DNA of 33,117 bases from Chara braunii (lineage: Eukaryota; Streptophyta; Charophyceae; Charales; Characeae). A program made the position numbers and the translations under genes. The first letter of the stretch is position 1. Every line of letters begins with the position of its first letter. The stretch is from the NCBI GenBank assembly GCA_003427395.1, contig BFEA01000700.1:506256-539372 (forward strand), written 5' to 3'. Positions 8,321 through 17,149 of the stretch are shown piece by piece. Below the pieces are notes generated by a model. It saw nothing but the letters and a program-made list of their open reading frames with translations, did no database searches and was not told where the DNA came from.

Positions 8321-9484
8321 TACTCTAGGGGCCTTGGCAGGCCGCACTCAGACCCAGGCCGAAGGGGGGAAATAGAACCCCACGTAGAGACTCAGGGCCT
8401 GGACGAGTGACAGTTGACCAAGGTCAACTGTCGGGCACCCAACAGTCAAAGTCAAAGTGTACCCAGCCCAAACCGTCGGTCAGACGCACACACTTGTTCG
8501 TATGCAGGTACCCCGACAGCATCAAGACCAAGGTGAAGTTTCCAACTGTACACAATCTAGACCCTCGGCGGTGAGTCAATTTGTACGACTATTAGATGGG
8601 GACCAGAGGCCAGACAGCCTCGTCAAATACTACATAAGGTTTGGTCTCCGGGTGGTCAACATTTCAGTCTTGCTATGCTGCTTTGACGCTGGCTCGACTC
8701 TGACTGGACGCTGGCATTGACGCTGGCTCGACGCTGGTTGTGCGCAGGCACTGTGGACGACGACGCGGAACTGTGGCAGCATGCTGACGTTTTTTGTTCT
8801 CTGCATCAGACATTGCTGATGTGCCACCACCTGTTTATCCTGTTGATATGGCACATGCCACTTGTCTACATTGCTGATGTGGCGCATGCCACTTGTCTAC
8901 ATTGCTGATGTGGCGCATGCCACTTGTCTACATTGCTGATGTGGCGCATGTCACCTGTCTACATTGTGTTGCTGATGCGGCGCTGCCACCTATCTTCATT
9001 GATGATGTGGTGCATGCCACTTGTCTCTACATCTGACATGGCATTGGCCACACTGTCTACATGAGGTGACTGGTTGCGACAAGGAGAGAGATCGGGATCT
9101 GTTGATGATTGGGATTTGGTACTCACCTGAGGTTGGCGTCGTTACTGTATTCTGCTATTGTTTTCATGGTCTTCACGAGATAAGAGTGTCACGTGGCACT
9201 TATGTGTGATCAGGACTTATCATACTTGTTATCGTATATTGGTTGATGACGTGGAAGTGATAGGAAGCCTGGAGAAGAAGTGGGTTTTGATTGTATTACT
9301 CTTGTGTGATCATTGTTTATCTCTTCCACCCTCTCCTATGTCTATTCCCCCTCAACTCTCTTCATCTATTGGTAACGAGATACTGTTTCAGATATCACTT
9401 CACGTTAACTGGAGACTTTGTGAAAATCTGATACGACTTATGCTTTGACGTATGATGAGTATCTGCCAGACTGGGTTCATTACA
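8321..9484 (+). mobile_element. LTR, copy A (solo or 5' LTR)
   Basis: From about 8331 to 9201 this is homologous to 28735-29563, the sequence just downstream of the Ty3/gypsy pseudogene, in the same orientation. It ends ...CATTACA at 9484, three bases before a primer-binding-site-like sequence, as expected for the 3' edge of an LTR. The left edge is placed at TACTCTAGGG (8321) by alignment with TGTTTGAGGG in copy B, so its first dinucleotide has decayed from TG. A possible TATA element, TACATAA, lies at 8631-8637. Internal tandem repeats lie at about 8804-9056. No coding domain follows it, so it is a solo or truncated copy. Confidence 0.7.
8804..9056 (+). repeat. 31-bp tandem repeats inside LTR copy A
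   Basis: About eight imperfect units of the type CATTGCTGATGTGGCGCATG + CCACTTGTCTA. Units near 8868-8960 are almost identical and the outer ones are degenerate. Each unit contains the small inverted repeat GTGGC-GCAT-GCCAC. Copy B of the LTR holds only about six units (29239-29421), so the array has expanded or contracted since the copies separated. Confidence 0.85.
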
Positions 9485-9487
9485 ATT

Positions 9488-9499
9488 TGGTATCGGGGC
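9488..9499 (+). promoter_or_regulatory. Primer binding site (initiator Met tRNA type)
   Basis: TGGTATCGGGGC differs at two positions from TGGTATCAGAGC, the usual plant LTR-element site complementary to the 3' end of initiator Met tRNA. It begins three bases after the LTR terminus ...ATTACA. This supports reading 8321-9484 as a left-hand LTR. Confidence 0.65.
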
Positions 9500-9610
9500 A
9501 TACTCCTTCATCGCAATCTGTTGTGAGGTGCTGACGTGGCACCCAGGTAAGTGGGAGGTGTCGCATGTGTGGGACGAAACGCGTTTATTAACGCGAGCGG
9601 TCAATACCGT

Positions 9611-9644
9611 TGTCGGGGCAAATACCCTGACAAGGGTATTTGCC
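9611..9644 (+). repeat. Perfect 12-bp hairpin with TGTCGG head
   Basis: TGTCGG at 9611 is followed by GGCAAATACCCT (9617-9628), a 4-base GACA loop and the exact complement AGGGTATTTGCC (9633-9644). The core ATACCCT/AGGGTAT recurs at the heads of the repeats at 11842 and 30608, so this is a third, more divergent member of that family. Confidence 0.8.
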
Positions 9645-9754
9645 GGGGGTTTTGAACGAAGGACGTTGTCCGACTCTTTTGTTGAATTCAAAGACTTGAT
9701 GAGACTGACGCTTGTCAAAAGTTTATTATGACTTGACCTATGATTGAGATACTA

Positions 9755-9794
9755 AAAGTTTTCGAACTTTAATCCGGACGCGTGTGGCGTCCGG
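9755..9794 (+). repeat. Two adjacent perfect hairpins
   Basis: AAAGTT-TTCG-AACTTT (9755-9770) has a UUCG-type tetraloop if transcribed. CCGGACGC-GTGTG-GCGTCCGG (9774-9794) has an 8-bp GC-rich stem. They lie within 25 bases of each other, suggesting a structured RNA or the end of a repeat. Confidence 0.6.
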
Positions 9795-9899
9795 GAATAA
9801 CGAAAGTGATTGGCAGTGCTCGCTCTTGTCGAAGCCGGAGAGGCGTGTGAACATGGAAGTGGTAGAACTAGACCTATTCTACCTAGAGTAAGCCGTGCG

Positions 9900-10740
9900 A
9901 TTTTGGGTTTAAGAATGCTAAAATGAGGGATGCGTCGGGTATAGGGCCGCGACACAGGAGAAATAAGAGGGTTTTTTTTTTCTTTTTTCTTTTTTTCTTG
10001 GGCCTGCGGGGGTTGACTGCGAGCCAAAGGGCCGACGGACTGATGCCGAGGCCTACCCGATTAGGTGGCCACGAGTTCGGAGTGGTTTGCTGTTGCCGCA
10101 TGGCGCGTTTATAAGAGGTCGGGAGCTGTAACTCAAAGGCAGGTAGGGGAGGTGTCCGTTTTCACGAGCGTCAGCCCTAACCTCTTTTATGAATTTTTTG
10201 TGTTACTGATTTTTTGTTTTCTGAAATTTTATCCCTTACCATTTGAAATAGCAGCAGCCTCGCGGCTTGATGAGGCACTGCGTCTTCCCGTGGGAAAGGG
10301 GGGAACTCGTTTCCATTTTGCACATCTGGTGAGTAGGGTGGTGAGGGTCATTTCTCGTGAGGTTGCACAGCCCCGCCATGCCCTGAATCCATTTGGATTT
10401 CGACTCTGGTCTGCATTTCAACAGTTCATGGCTGTGCCTTGGAGCCACAGCCTTCCAAAGGGCACTGTTAGGCCAATGGGCAAAAAGGGAAAAGAAAAAA
10501 GAAAAAGAAAATGAAAAAGTGGGATCAAGATTTTGAGAAAATCTGTATTTTGCAGTTTGTGCGTATATTTTTTTGGTGACGTAAATGATTTTTGTTGGCT
10601 CTGAAATTTTTTCTCTGAGTAGGTGGGAACCTATGCCACGTGCACGAATGTTTTCAGATTTTTTTATTTGACGACATTTTAATTAAAAATCGCCAGAGTC
10701 GGGGTACTTTTTGCATCCCGCTCTGAGCCTGTTGGATTTT
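9900..10740. other. No gene recognised
   Basis: Contains a T-rich tract (9971-9999), AT-rich stretches and a G-box-type CACGTG at 10637-10642. The longest open frame (10065-10514, plus) has no recognisable domain. Confidence 0.5.
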
Positions 10741-10742
10741 AG

Positions 10743-10872
10743 CTCGTGATTATCACGAGTTGTTCTTCCCCCCTCAGCCTTAGCACTGAGCTGGCACCCC
10801 TCAGAACGGGTGCCAGACGGAAAAAAGGCAGCCTATGGCTGTCCAGGAGTTAACTGTAGCGATTTGGCTGCC
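10743..10872 (+). repeat. Three consecutive perfect hairpins
   Basis: CTCGTGAT-T-ATCACGAG (10743-10759), CTGGCACCC/GGGTGCCAG (10791-10799 with 10808-10816) and GGCAGCC/GGCTGCC (10827-10833 with 10866-10872) follow one another. The spacing suggests a structured transcript or repeat terminus rather than chance. Confidence 0.6.
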
Positions 10873-10890
10873 TATTTTTAATGTGGGAGA

Positions 10891-10895
10891 CCACG

Positions 10896-10931
<36 letters not shown>

Positions 10932-10954
10932 GTAAAGAAAGACCGTGGCTGGGA
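10891..10954 (+). repeat. Poly-A run (31 bases) bracketed by an inverted repeat
   Basis: A pure A run at 10900-10930 sits between CCACGGT (10891-10897) and ACCGTGG (about 10943-10949). The run therefore forms the loop of a potential 7-bp stem. Confidence 0.7.
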
Positions 10955-11840
10955 ATTCTTCAACCCATAACCACAGTAAGTGAGTGTAGCATCAGGCCTT
11001 TTTAAGGTCTGGCTATGACTCTTGCCTCGAGCAGCAGACTGAGGCTTTAAGGCTTTGAAGCCTCCGAATTGGCAGCCCTCCAGATAGCAAAGGGCTTGAC
11101 TTATCCGGCTTGTATTGAAGCCCTATGAGGGTTGTTTGGGCTCAAACCCATGTGGACTAAGCTTGCCCCCATTTTTAATGAGAGGCTGCTCTGGAACTTG
11201 GGTTCAGAGCCCGATGAGACAGCTTGAAGCCATCATCACAGGATGTACAAGCCTGCAGAGGGACATGTATATATATACACAAGGTGAAGCAAGCTGGACA
11301 ATGAAAGTTATGGTTCACAACAACTCTAATTCCACAGTGACAGCAGAGGAAGCAAGGAAAAGTGACAAGTGGTAGTCACAAAGTGATTTCGGGATTCAGC
11401 AGCTCAAGTGAAGGCAGATAGAGGCACATATGGACCCATAACTAAAGTGATGTGAGTGCCCCACCTCCATGATTATATTAGGAAGGGGTGGACCCAAGCA
11501 AAGGCACAACGGAGCAGCAGCTTGACATAGCATGAGGCTATGGGCGCGTAGTGAGACCTAAAGCTTGATACGTGACACTCAGGAGCTTAGGAGTGGACTG
11601 AGGTCTGGGAGAAGCTACGCACAGCCAGGAGGGGCGTGGAGGAGCTGCCGGTGGGAGCTGCTACTGCTAGAGGAAGTGTTGCCTGGAGGAGGAGAGTGAA
11701 GGTCTGAAATGGAGGCTGAGAGAGGAGGCTCCCTTAGCCACCATCTCAGCAAGGGTGGAGGTGTTGCCGGTTATAGTTATAGTCATAATGACGGTCATGG
11801 GAGAGGCACTGCTACTTTTGCGGCAACTGAGGCAGCGGCG
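10955..11840. other. No gene recognised
   Basis: Contains the 14-bp palindrome TGTATATATATACA at 11266-11279 and the hairpin GAGGCTT/AAGCCTC near 11041-11065. Otherwise I see no domain or promoter I can support. Confidence 0.45.
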
Positions 11841-11841
11841 C

Positions 11842-12385
11842 TGTCGGTGCGAATACCCTTACAAGGGTATCCGCCCTGGTTTGTGCAACTGACAGGAAAT
11901 AGTTCCGGTTCAAAGTTTAAGTATACCGTGCTAGGCGCGGTTGCGTCTGTGATTTACGTTGACAGGATGGTTGGCTAGAATAGAGAGTGTGTGGGCGCGC
12001 GGGTTTTTGAGGTGCGCGTGATCTTTTATTTATTGGTGATTGGAGAATCGGAGTGATCGCCGGCCGAGATTTTTCTTCTGATTAAATAGGGATAAAAGGG
12101 ATTATGGCTTGTTGATTGTTGCGCTTGCCGGTGACCTATGCGTACGGGCGGAGGACGACATCGACAATATTGTGACTTTGAAGGCAGGTCAGCGCGACGC
12201 GCTGTGTCCGTTTATTTAGACGTCCGTCAGGGCTAAACCCAGACTTGGACCTAGTGCTATCGGTTATAGTATCGGATTTTCTCCAAGGAGATTCAGGGAT
12301 CGAGGCTGAGCGGCGACGACACAGGGGTGTTGGAATAGTGCGGAGGGCCCGGAGGGGCTATCCCCCGTGGTTTTGTGGTCCGTGG
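11842..12385 (+). repeat. TGTCGG-headed dispersed repeat, copy C
   Basis: Starts TGTCGG, then the palindrome ATACCCTT-AC-AAGGGTAT (11853-11870). It aligns over about 500 bases with 30608-31050: shared landmarks are CCGCCCTGG, AGTATACCG, GTTGACNGGA, GGGCGCGC, and near the end AATAGTGCG and GGGGCTAT. A TG start with a long inverted head is compatible with an LTR of a second family, but no primer binding site or coding domain was found after it. It is moderately diverged and is followed by the same kind of hairpin array as copy D. Confidence 0.7.
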
Positions 12386-13530
12386 GGGTGCGCGGTAGGG
12401 CAAGGGGCGGCGTTTATATTTTTACCCCTTGCCGGGCGGCTCTAGTTTGAACTTTCGTGGCCATTATTTTAATTTTGTTATTATTTGTCCTTATTTCAAG
12501 CGCAGCGGAGCCGTGCGGGGGTGTGTTGTATTCGCAGGATACCCCGTAGCAGCCGCACTCACGCCCAATCCTCGAAAAAGGGAACAAGCTGGAGCCGCGC
12601 CGGCCAGCAAGCGTAATGCCTGCTACGGCAGGTGGGCGGCACCGGCCAGGGGTTAGCCGCTAGCATCAGGGCCGAGGTTCCCGGAGGGGCCGGCCACTGC
12701 GCCTCCCCTCCGGTCTCCTCCCCCTATGGGTACTAGTGGGTGACGGACGTGGCGTGGGTCCGGTCGGGCTGTATCGGGCCGCACCGGGCAGCCGCGGGGC
12801 AGAGTGGATAGAGTAGCGAACGGGCAGTAGCATGGGGGAGCTAGAACGGGCGCTGCGCCAGCAACGATGGGGGAGGCAGGCAGCGTGAACTCGGACTCGG
12901 AGGGGCGCCGGGTGCCTGCGCAGGCGGGCGGAGAACTGAGGTAGCGGGGCTGACCAGGCAGCACTCCGCGACAATGGACGGGCTGACTAGGCAGCACTCC
13001 ACGACAACGGACGGGCTGGCCGGGCCGAAGGCGGAGAGTGTGGGGGCGGAAGATTGGCGGACCCGACTAGGGTCCTCGTTGCACTACTCTCGAAGTCTGC
13101 AAAACGAGAGTGAATCTTCAGCTAGAATATGGAAAAATACACGGCCATGATTCTTGTCTTTTGTGCTTTTCAAGAGTAGTTCAGCGAGGCCCTAGTAGTT
13201 GGTTCCCCCCAAGTCTTCATTCGAAGTAGTAGAAGGCGGTGGGCAGTCTTACTGCACGGTGCGAGGGCCGAGTCCGGTGACGGAGGAACAACCGAGGGAG
13301 TCGACGGGGCGGGCGCTGCGCTAATACCAAGGGCACGAAGGCTCGGAGGAGAGGAGATGAACCTGGACTGTATGTCGCGCAGGGCGCATGTGCAGCTGGG
13401 CAGAGCGTAGTAACAGGGAGAACAACAACGGGCGCTGAAGTGGGCAGCGGCAAGGGCAGTATCGGGCAATTGCGCAGGCAAGCAACAAGCGTTGAGGCAG
13501 GAGTGGCAAAGGCAGGGCAGCAAAGTGAGC
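12386..13530. other. GC-rich spacer, no gene recognised
   Basis: GC-rich sequence with several long but mutually overlapping minus-strand frames (up to 128 codons) that look composition-driven. Partial hairpin-monomer motifs (ATGAACCTGG near 13356) suggest the array to the right extends into this region in decayed form. GCAGCACTCC(G/A)CGACAA..GG occurs twice (12958 and 12991), a ~33-bp tandem duplication. Confidence 0.4.
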
Positions 13531-13531
13531 T

Positions 13532-14388
13532 GAATGAACCTGGGCGGGATCCGCACCCAGGTGCATTCGGAGGCGGGGGTGAGTGTGGCTATGGGGAGGG
13601 GAGAACTGTAACTCGCGCGTTTCTCATCAGAACCGGGCGGGGAAAAACCAAAAATGGGGGTTTTTGAGGCAGGCGAGTTAGATAGTCATGTCAGTTTTGG
13701 AAGATGGTTAGTAAGATTAGAGTTAGATAAGCTTGGGCTGCGCCGGGATATGGCGGGGGAAAGAAAAAAATGGAATGAAGAANCGGGATTTCACTCGATT
13801 CTTGGTAGAATCGAGTGAAAGAACGAGGTAGGTAGGGGTTAACTGACCTGGTGAAGTCGGATATGAGGTCAATTTTGGTGTTAGATGATTAGAATTAGAG
13901 GTTAGTAGAAAACGGACTGCGCGGACATGGCCGGAGGTAGCGAAGGAGGGAGAGGGAGGTTAGTAGAATTGGAGAAAGGAAGACCGGGAGGGGCTGCGAA
14001 AAGGAAGAATAAACCTACCTGGAGTTGACGGAAGATTCATTCTGAGTCTTCTCAGCCAAGTGAACGAAGTAGGAGTAGACGAGCGCACGGTGGGAAACTT
14101 ACCCACGTCGGTTCCCGGATGCAGCTGGCTCCCTTCATGTTTCAGCGTTCGACATCTCCCCGTCCCACGATGAGTGAACCTAGTCAAGGGGGCGAGTAAG
14201 TGTATTAGAAGGAACAGGGATGGTAAGGGGTGGAAAGCGTGTCTTCGGCCGGTATTTTGGGGCCAAATGCATGAAGGGTCGGGCCCGCTAGCAACGGATG
14301 AAGGGGAGGTGGCGCGTAAGAAGGGTGAAAAGGGGGGAGGGTATGGCAAGGAATGAACCTACCTGGATTTCGGTAGAAGGTTCATTCC
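13532..14388 (+). repeat. Array of hairpin-bearing ~175-bp monomers, left copy
   Basis: Hairpins occur at 13532-13568 (GAATGAACCTGGG against CCCAGGTGCATTC, 12 of 13 paired), 13789-13820 (a perfect 13-bp stem, TTTCACTCGATTC, loop TTGGTA), 14006-14043 (imperfect) and 14350-14388 (GGAATGAACCT against AGGTTCATTCC, a perfect 11-bp stem plus an inner ACC/GGT). Between them recur GTTAGTA, GGGATATGGCGG or GACATGGCCGG, and CTGCG words. The same motifs and order appear at 31960-32560. One unresolved base lies at 13783. Confidence 0.65.
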
Positions 14389-14657
14389 GATTTTGCTCCT
14401 CTGAACGGTGGAACGGGTGTGAGGGCAACTGCGGAGATGAAGACTTTTTGTCGGTCGATGCTCCGCTCTGGATTGACGCCGCAAACTGACGAGGTCTGCA
14501 CCTGGTACCTTTTCACCCGGCAAGCGGGGAGCAGCTCCGTATGCAAGGAAGGGGCACCTGCACATATATCCGGCCATGATCGATCGATGGGCTATGCATA
14601 CAGGGGAAACGAGGCAGGGCACTTATCTGGGCAGTACAGTGGCTTGCATAATCGGCA

Positions 14658-14801
14658 TCCGTGTGTACGTGGTGGTGGTGCATGGCCATTCTTAGATTGG
14701 TGGTGTGAATTGTCTGCAAACGTGGCCAGGTCCAAGGGGTTCCCCTACGACCTAAGGCTTGTGAAGCGCCCGAGAACTCAGGTTTTTACTCAGGGTGTGA
14801 C
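14658..14801 (+). repeat. First copy of artefactual 144-bp duplication
   Basis: Identical base for base to 14840-14983, with the adapter dimer exactly between. Zero divergence in a window where every other repeat is diverged points to a duplicated read, not a genomic repeat. Confidence 0.9.
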
Positions 14802-14839
14802 CTGTCTCTTATACACATCTAGATGTGTATAAGAGACAG
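14802..14839 (+). other. Nextera mate-pair junction adapter (assembly contaminant)
   Basis: CTGTCTCTTATACACATCT followed directly by its reverse complement AGATGTGTATAAGAGACAG is the 38-base circularisation junction adapter of Nextera mate-pair libraries, built from two Tn5 mosaic ends. It is laboratory sequence, not a genomic Tn5 end, because nothing else of a Tn5 element is present. Any open frame running through it (for example one ending near 14832 in LLYTSRCV) is spurious. Confidence 0.97.
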
Positions 14840-14983
14840 TCCGTGTGTACGTGGTGGTGGTGCATGGCCATTCTTAGATTGGTGGTGTGAATTGTCTGCA
14901 AACGTGGCCAGGTCCAAGGGGTTCCCCTACGACCTAAGGCTTGTGAAGCGCCCGAGAACTCAGGTTTTTACTCAGGGTGTGAC
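14840..14983 (+). repeat. Second copy of artefactual 144-bp duplication
   Basis: Exact repeat of 14658-14801 after the adapter. Sequence continues naturally from this copy into 14984 (GGACCGTG). The true locus most likely has a single copy and is 182 bases shorter. Confidence 0.9.
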
Positions 14984-16190
14984 CGGACCGTGCTGACCGC
15001 TGGTCGGCAGGCTATTTGGCACAACTGCTTCTGAAGAATGGGCGAGCTGTTGCGTATTACTGGGTTGAACAGCGGATACATGTTGCTAGGCATTGCGGTT
15101 GAGCGCACAGGGCGGCAGATTGGGTCAGACCCTGCGGTCGGCCTGTACTCGGCCGATTCACTTCGCCATTCAAGCTGGTCCGCGGAGAGGGAGCCTACCT
15201 GTTCGGAGGGACGGCGGGGGAGCAGCCATGGAGCTAGAGGCCTTCTTACTAGCCGATGTAGGGCCCTGTTTGCTGGTCAAGGCTGCAGCAGACAAGCCGC
15301 GGGGACTACGGGTCAAATGCCGGTCTGTCTGATGACCGGTGTTACCTGAGCTACGGATGGTCTAAGCTCTTGCGTAAGGGTATTGTTGTGAACGGTGGGG
15401 GAGCGCGGGGGTGAGTGCGGCAACTTGGAGGTGGCATTGTTATTTAAGAGTGCGGTCTTAACTATCAATACTACCACTTAAGAAGAGCACAGGGGGATGT
15501 GCGCAGTCCAAACCCAACCTTCTCAAGCTGCATGGAGGCGGCGTTAGTTGGGAGGTGAGTTGTTGTGACGTAAGGAGGAAGTTTATCTTAAAAAGAGGGG
15601 TTACCGCTGCGGCCTGGAGGTTCGTCAGAGTGTCGTTCCTTCTCCGTTTGGTTGCGAGTTGACTAGCGTAGTATATTTGGCTGCCATTGCGGGGCCTTCA
15701 GGCGTATCCAGGTAACAAGGCCCTCTCGCGCGAGTCTGAGAGCACCCTTCCTATATCTCGAGCGTCTGAAACCCCTTCTTCTGACCTTCTTACTCTAAGT
15801 CTAGTCCCCTGGTCCTGAGAGGAAGGCGGAAGGTGGGATTGCAACCCGTAGGGCCGTGCCAAGACTCTGTGAGGAGTCCACCCACCGATTGCGAGAGCTC
15901 TGCCGGAACTTAGGAGGAGTTCTGGAGGCAGGGAATCTTCAGGTAAACCATTTTCATCTGTACAACCTACTACCACCCATGTTTGTTTATCCCCCTGCAG
16001 TATGACTATTGTATGCATGAGGTTGTCCCTATGGTTTTGCTTTCTCTTCAGGACCCAATCAGACTGAATGGAAGGAACGTGTGAAAGTGAAGCCTATGTT
16101 TCTTCTTTATTTTAGTTGAAAGCAGACAAAGGGATAAACTGGGGGAAGGTGGGAGCAAGGCCGACTGCTTATGATTGACAGGGTCAACTG
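14984..16190. other. No gene recognised
   Basis: Unique-looking sequence of moderate GC. Open frames reach 103-106 codons (15038-15349 plus, 15698-16018 minus) but carry no recognisable motif. No hairpin cluster stands out. Confidence 0.5.
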
Positions 16191-16192
16191 AA

Positions 16193-16886
16193 GCCTGAGC
16201 ATTGTTTCTACTGTGAATGGCTCAGGGCTATGTTTATTTGGCTGTTTTCTGAAGGACCAGACATTGTTTCTACTGAGAATGGCCTGGTCGCTTTGTTTAT
16301 TTGATTGTTTTCTGGAGAACCAGGCATTGTTTCTACTGTGAATGGTCTGGTTACCCTAGTTAACTCTGAGGGTTTGCCTGATTGAAGGGGTTTAAATTCG
16401 TGTTTATTCTGAGGGAGGATTTTTGGTCTAAGGCTAAGCATTGTTTCCATGGTGAATGGTTTATCCTGAAAACCACGCACATAATTTAAACTGAGTATAA
16501 AGGAAAATACTTTATGTATATTTGCATGTGAACTGGCAACTGGGCATTGTTACTACTGTGAATTGTCCAGCGTTAAGCCATATCATTAAGAAGAGAAAAT
16601 GAAAAATACAAAGTATAAATGAAAATAGTTTGGGCAAGCTGAACATTGTTTCTACTGTGAATGGTTTAGTCCCCTGCCCATATTTGTTTTTTCTTTTTGA
16701 GAACAAAGTCAGAGAAATACTAAATCTTTGGATATTAAACAGTTTAGGGCGACTAGGCATTGTTCCATGGCGAATGGCCTAGTCATCTGCCCAAAAAGAA
16801 GAAAGAAATAGTTGTGCAACCTGTTCGTGTATATCATAAAGACAAGTTGGGCATTGTTTCCATGGTGAATGGTCCAACTCTATGTC
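16193..16886. repeat. Eight dispersed hairpins with conserved loop and covarying stems
   Basis: A ~21-base core CATTGTTTCTACTGTGAATG + G, or the variant with CCATGG in the middle, starts at 16200, 16262, 16325, 16439, 16545, 16644, 16758 and 16852. It is flanked each time by arms that pair with each other but differ between copies: CCTGAG/CTCAGG, GACCAG/CTGGTC, AACCAG/CTGGTT, GGCTAA/TTATCC (one mismatch), CTGG/CCAG, CTGAA/TTTAG (G-U), GACTAGG/CCTAGTC and AGTTGG/CCAACT. Units 6-8 also have outer stems (TGGGCA/TGCCCA, GGGC/GCCC, GACA/TGTC). Sequence between units is not repetitive and spacing varies from 62 to 114. On the minus strand the core reads PFTVETM in one phase, but units do not all share a frame. 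Confidence 0.85.
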
Positions 16887-16899
16887 TTATGTAAGATGG

Positions 16900-17040
16900 G
16901 TATAAGGATTCAAGAACTTGAAGATTCACGAACTATTTATATGGAATGAACTTGGGATGGNNANAGTACTTANATTCGTGGTTTGGTTTNCATGTGACTG
17001 GATGNGATNACTAGTTTGTTTGGGTTTCAGTTTTATAGGT
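16900..17040. other. Low-quality assembly patch
   Basis: Contains unresolved bases at 16961, 16962, 16964, 16973, 16990, 17005 and 17009. The junction between the hairpin cluster and the following tandem array is therefore not reliable. Confidence 0.8.
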
Positions 17041-17149
17041 AGTTGCTTTAGTTGCTCGCCACGTGCTAGAGCCATAGGAGTTAGTGTCAATTTCTGCATT
17101 TTCTGAGCTAAGTTTTTTTTACTTAGGTCAATTTTTGCATTTTCTAAGA

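Noticed and set aside
12653-13566. Several minus-strand frames of 80-130 codons
   Set aside because: They overlap one another in different phases in GC-rich sequence and are Pro/Arg/Ala-rich with no motif; GC composition explains them.
14419-14832. 137-codon plus-strand open frame
   Set aside because: It ends inside the Nextera adapter and overlaps the artefactual duplication.
14802-14839. Genomic Tn5 or IS50 transposon ends
   Set aside because: Only two 19-base mosaic ends head to head are present, with an exact flanking read duplication; this is library adapter.
16193-16886. CRISPR-like array (regularly recurring ~30-bp repeat with unique spacers)
   Set aside because: Spacing is irregular (62-114), the repeat edges vary by design of paired arms, there are no cas genes, and the context is eukaryotic.
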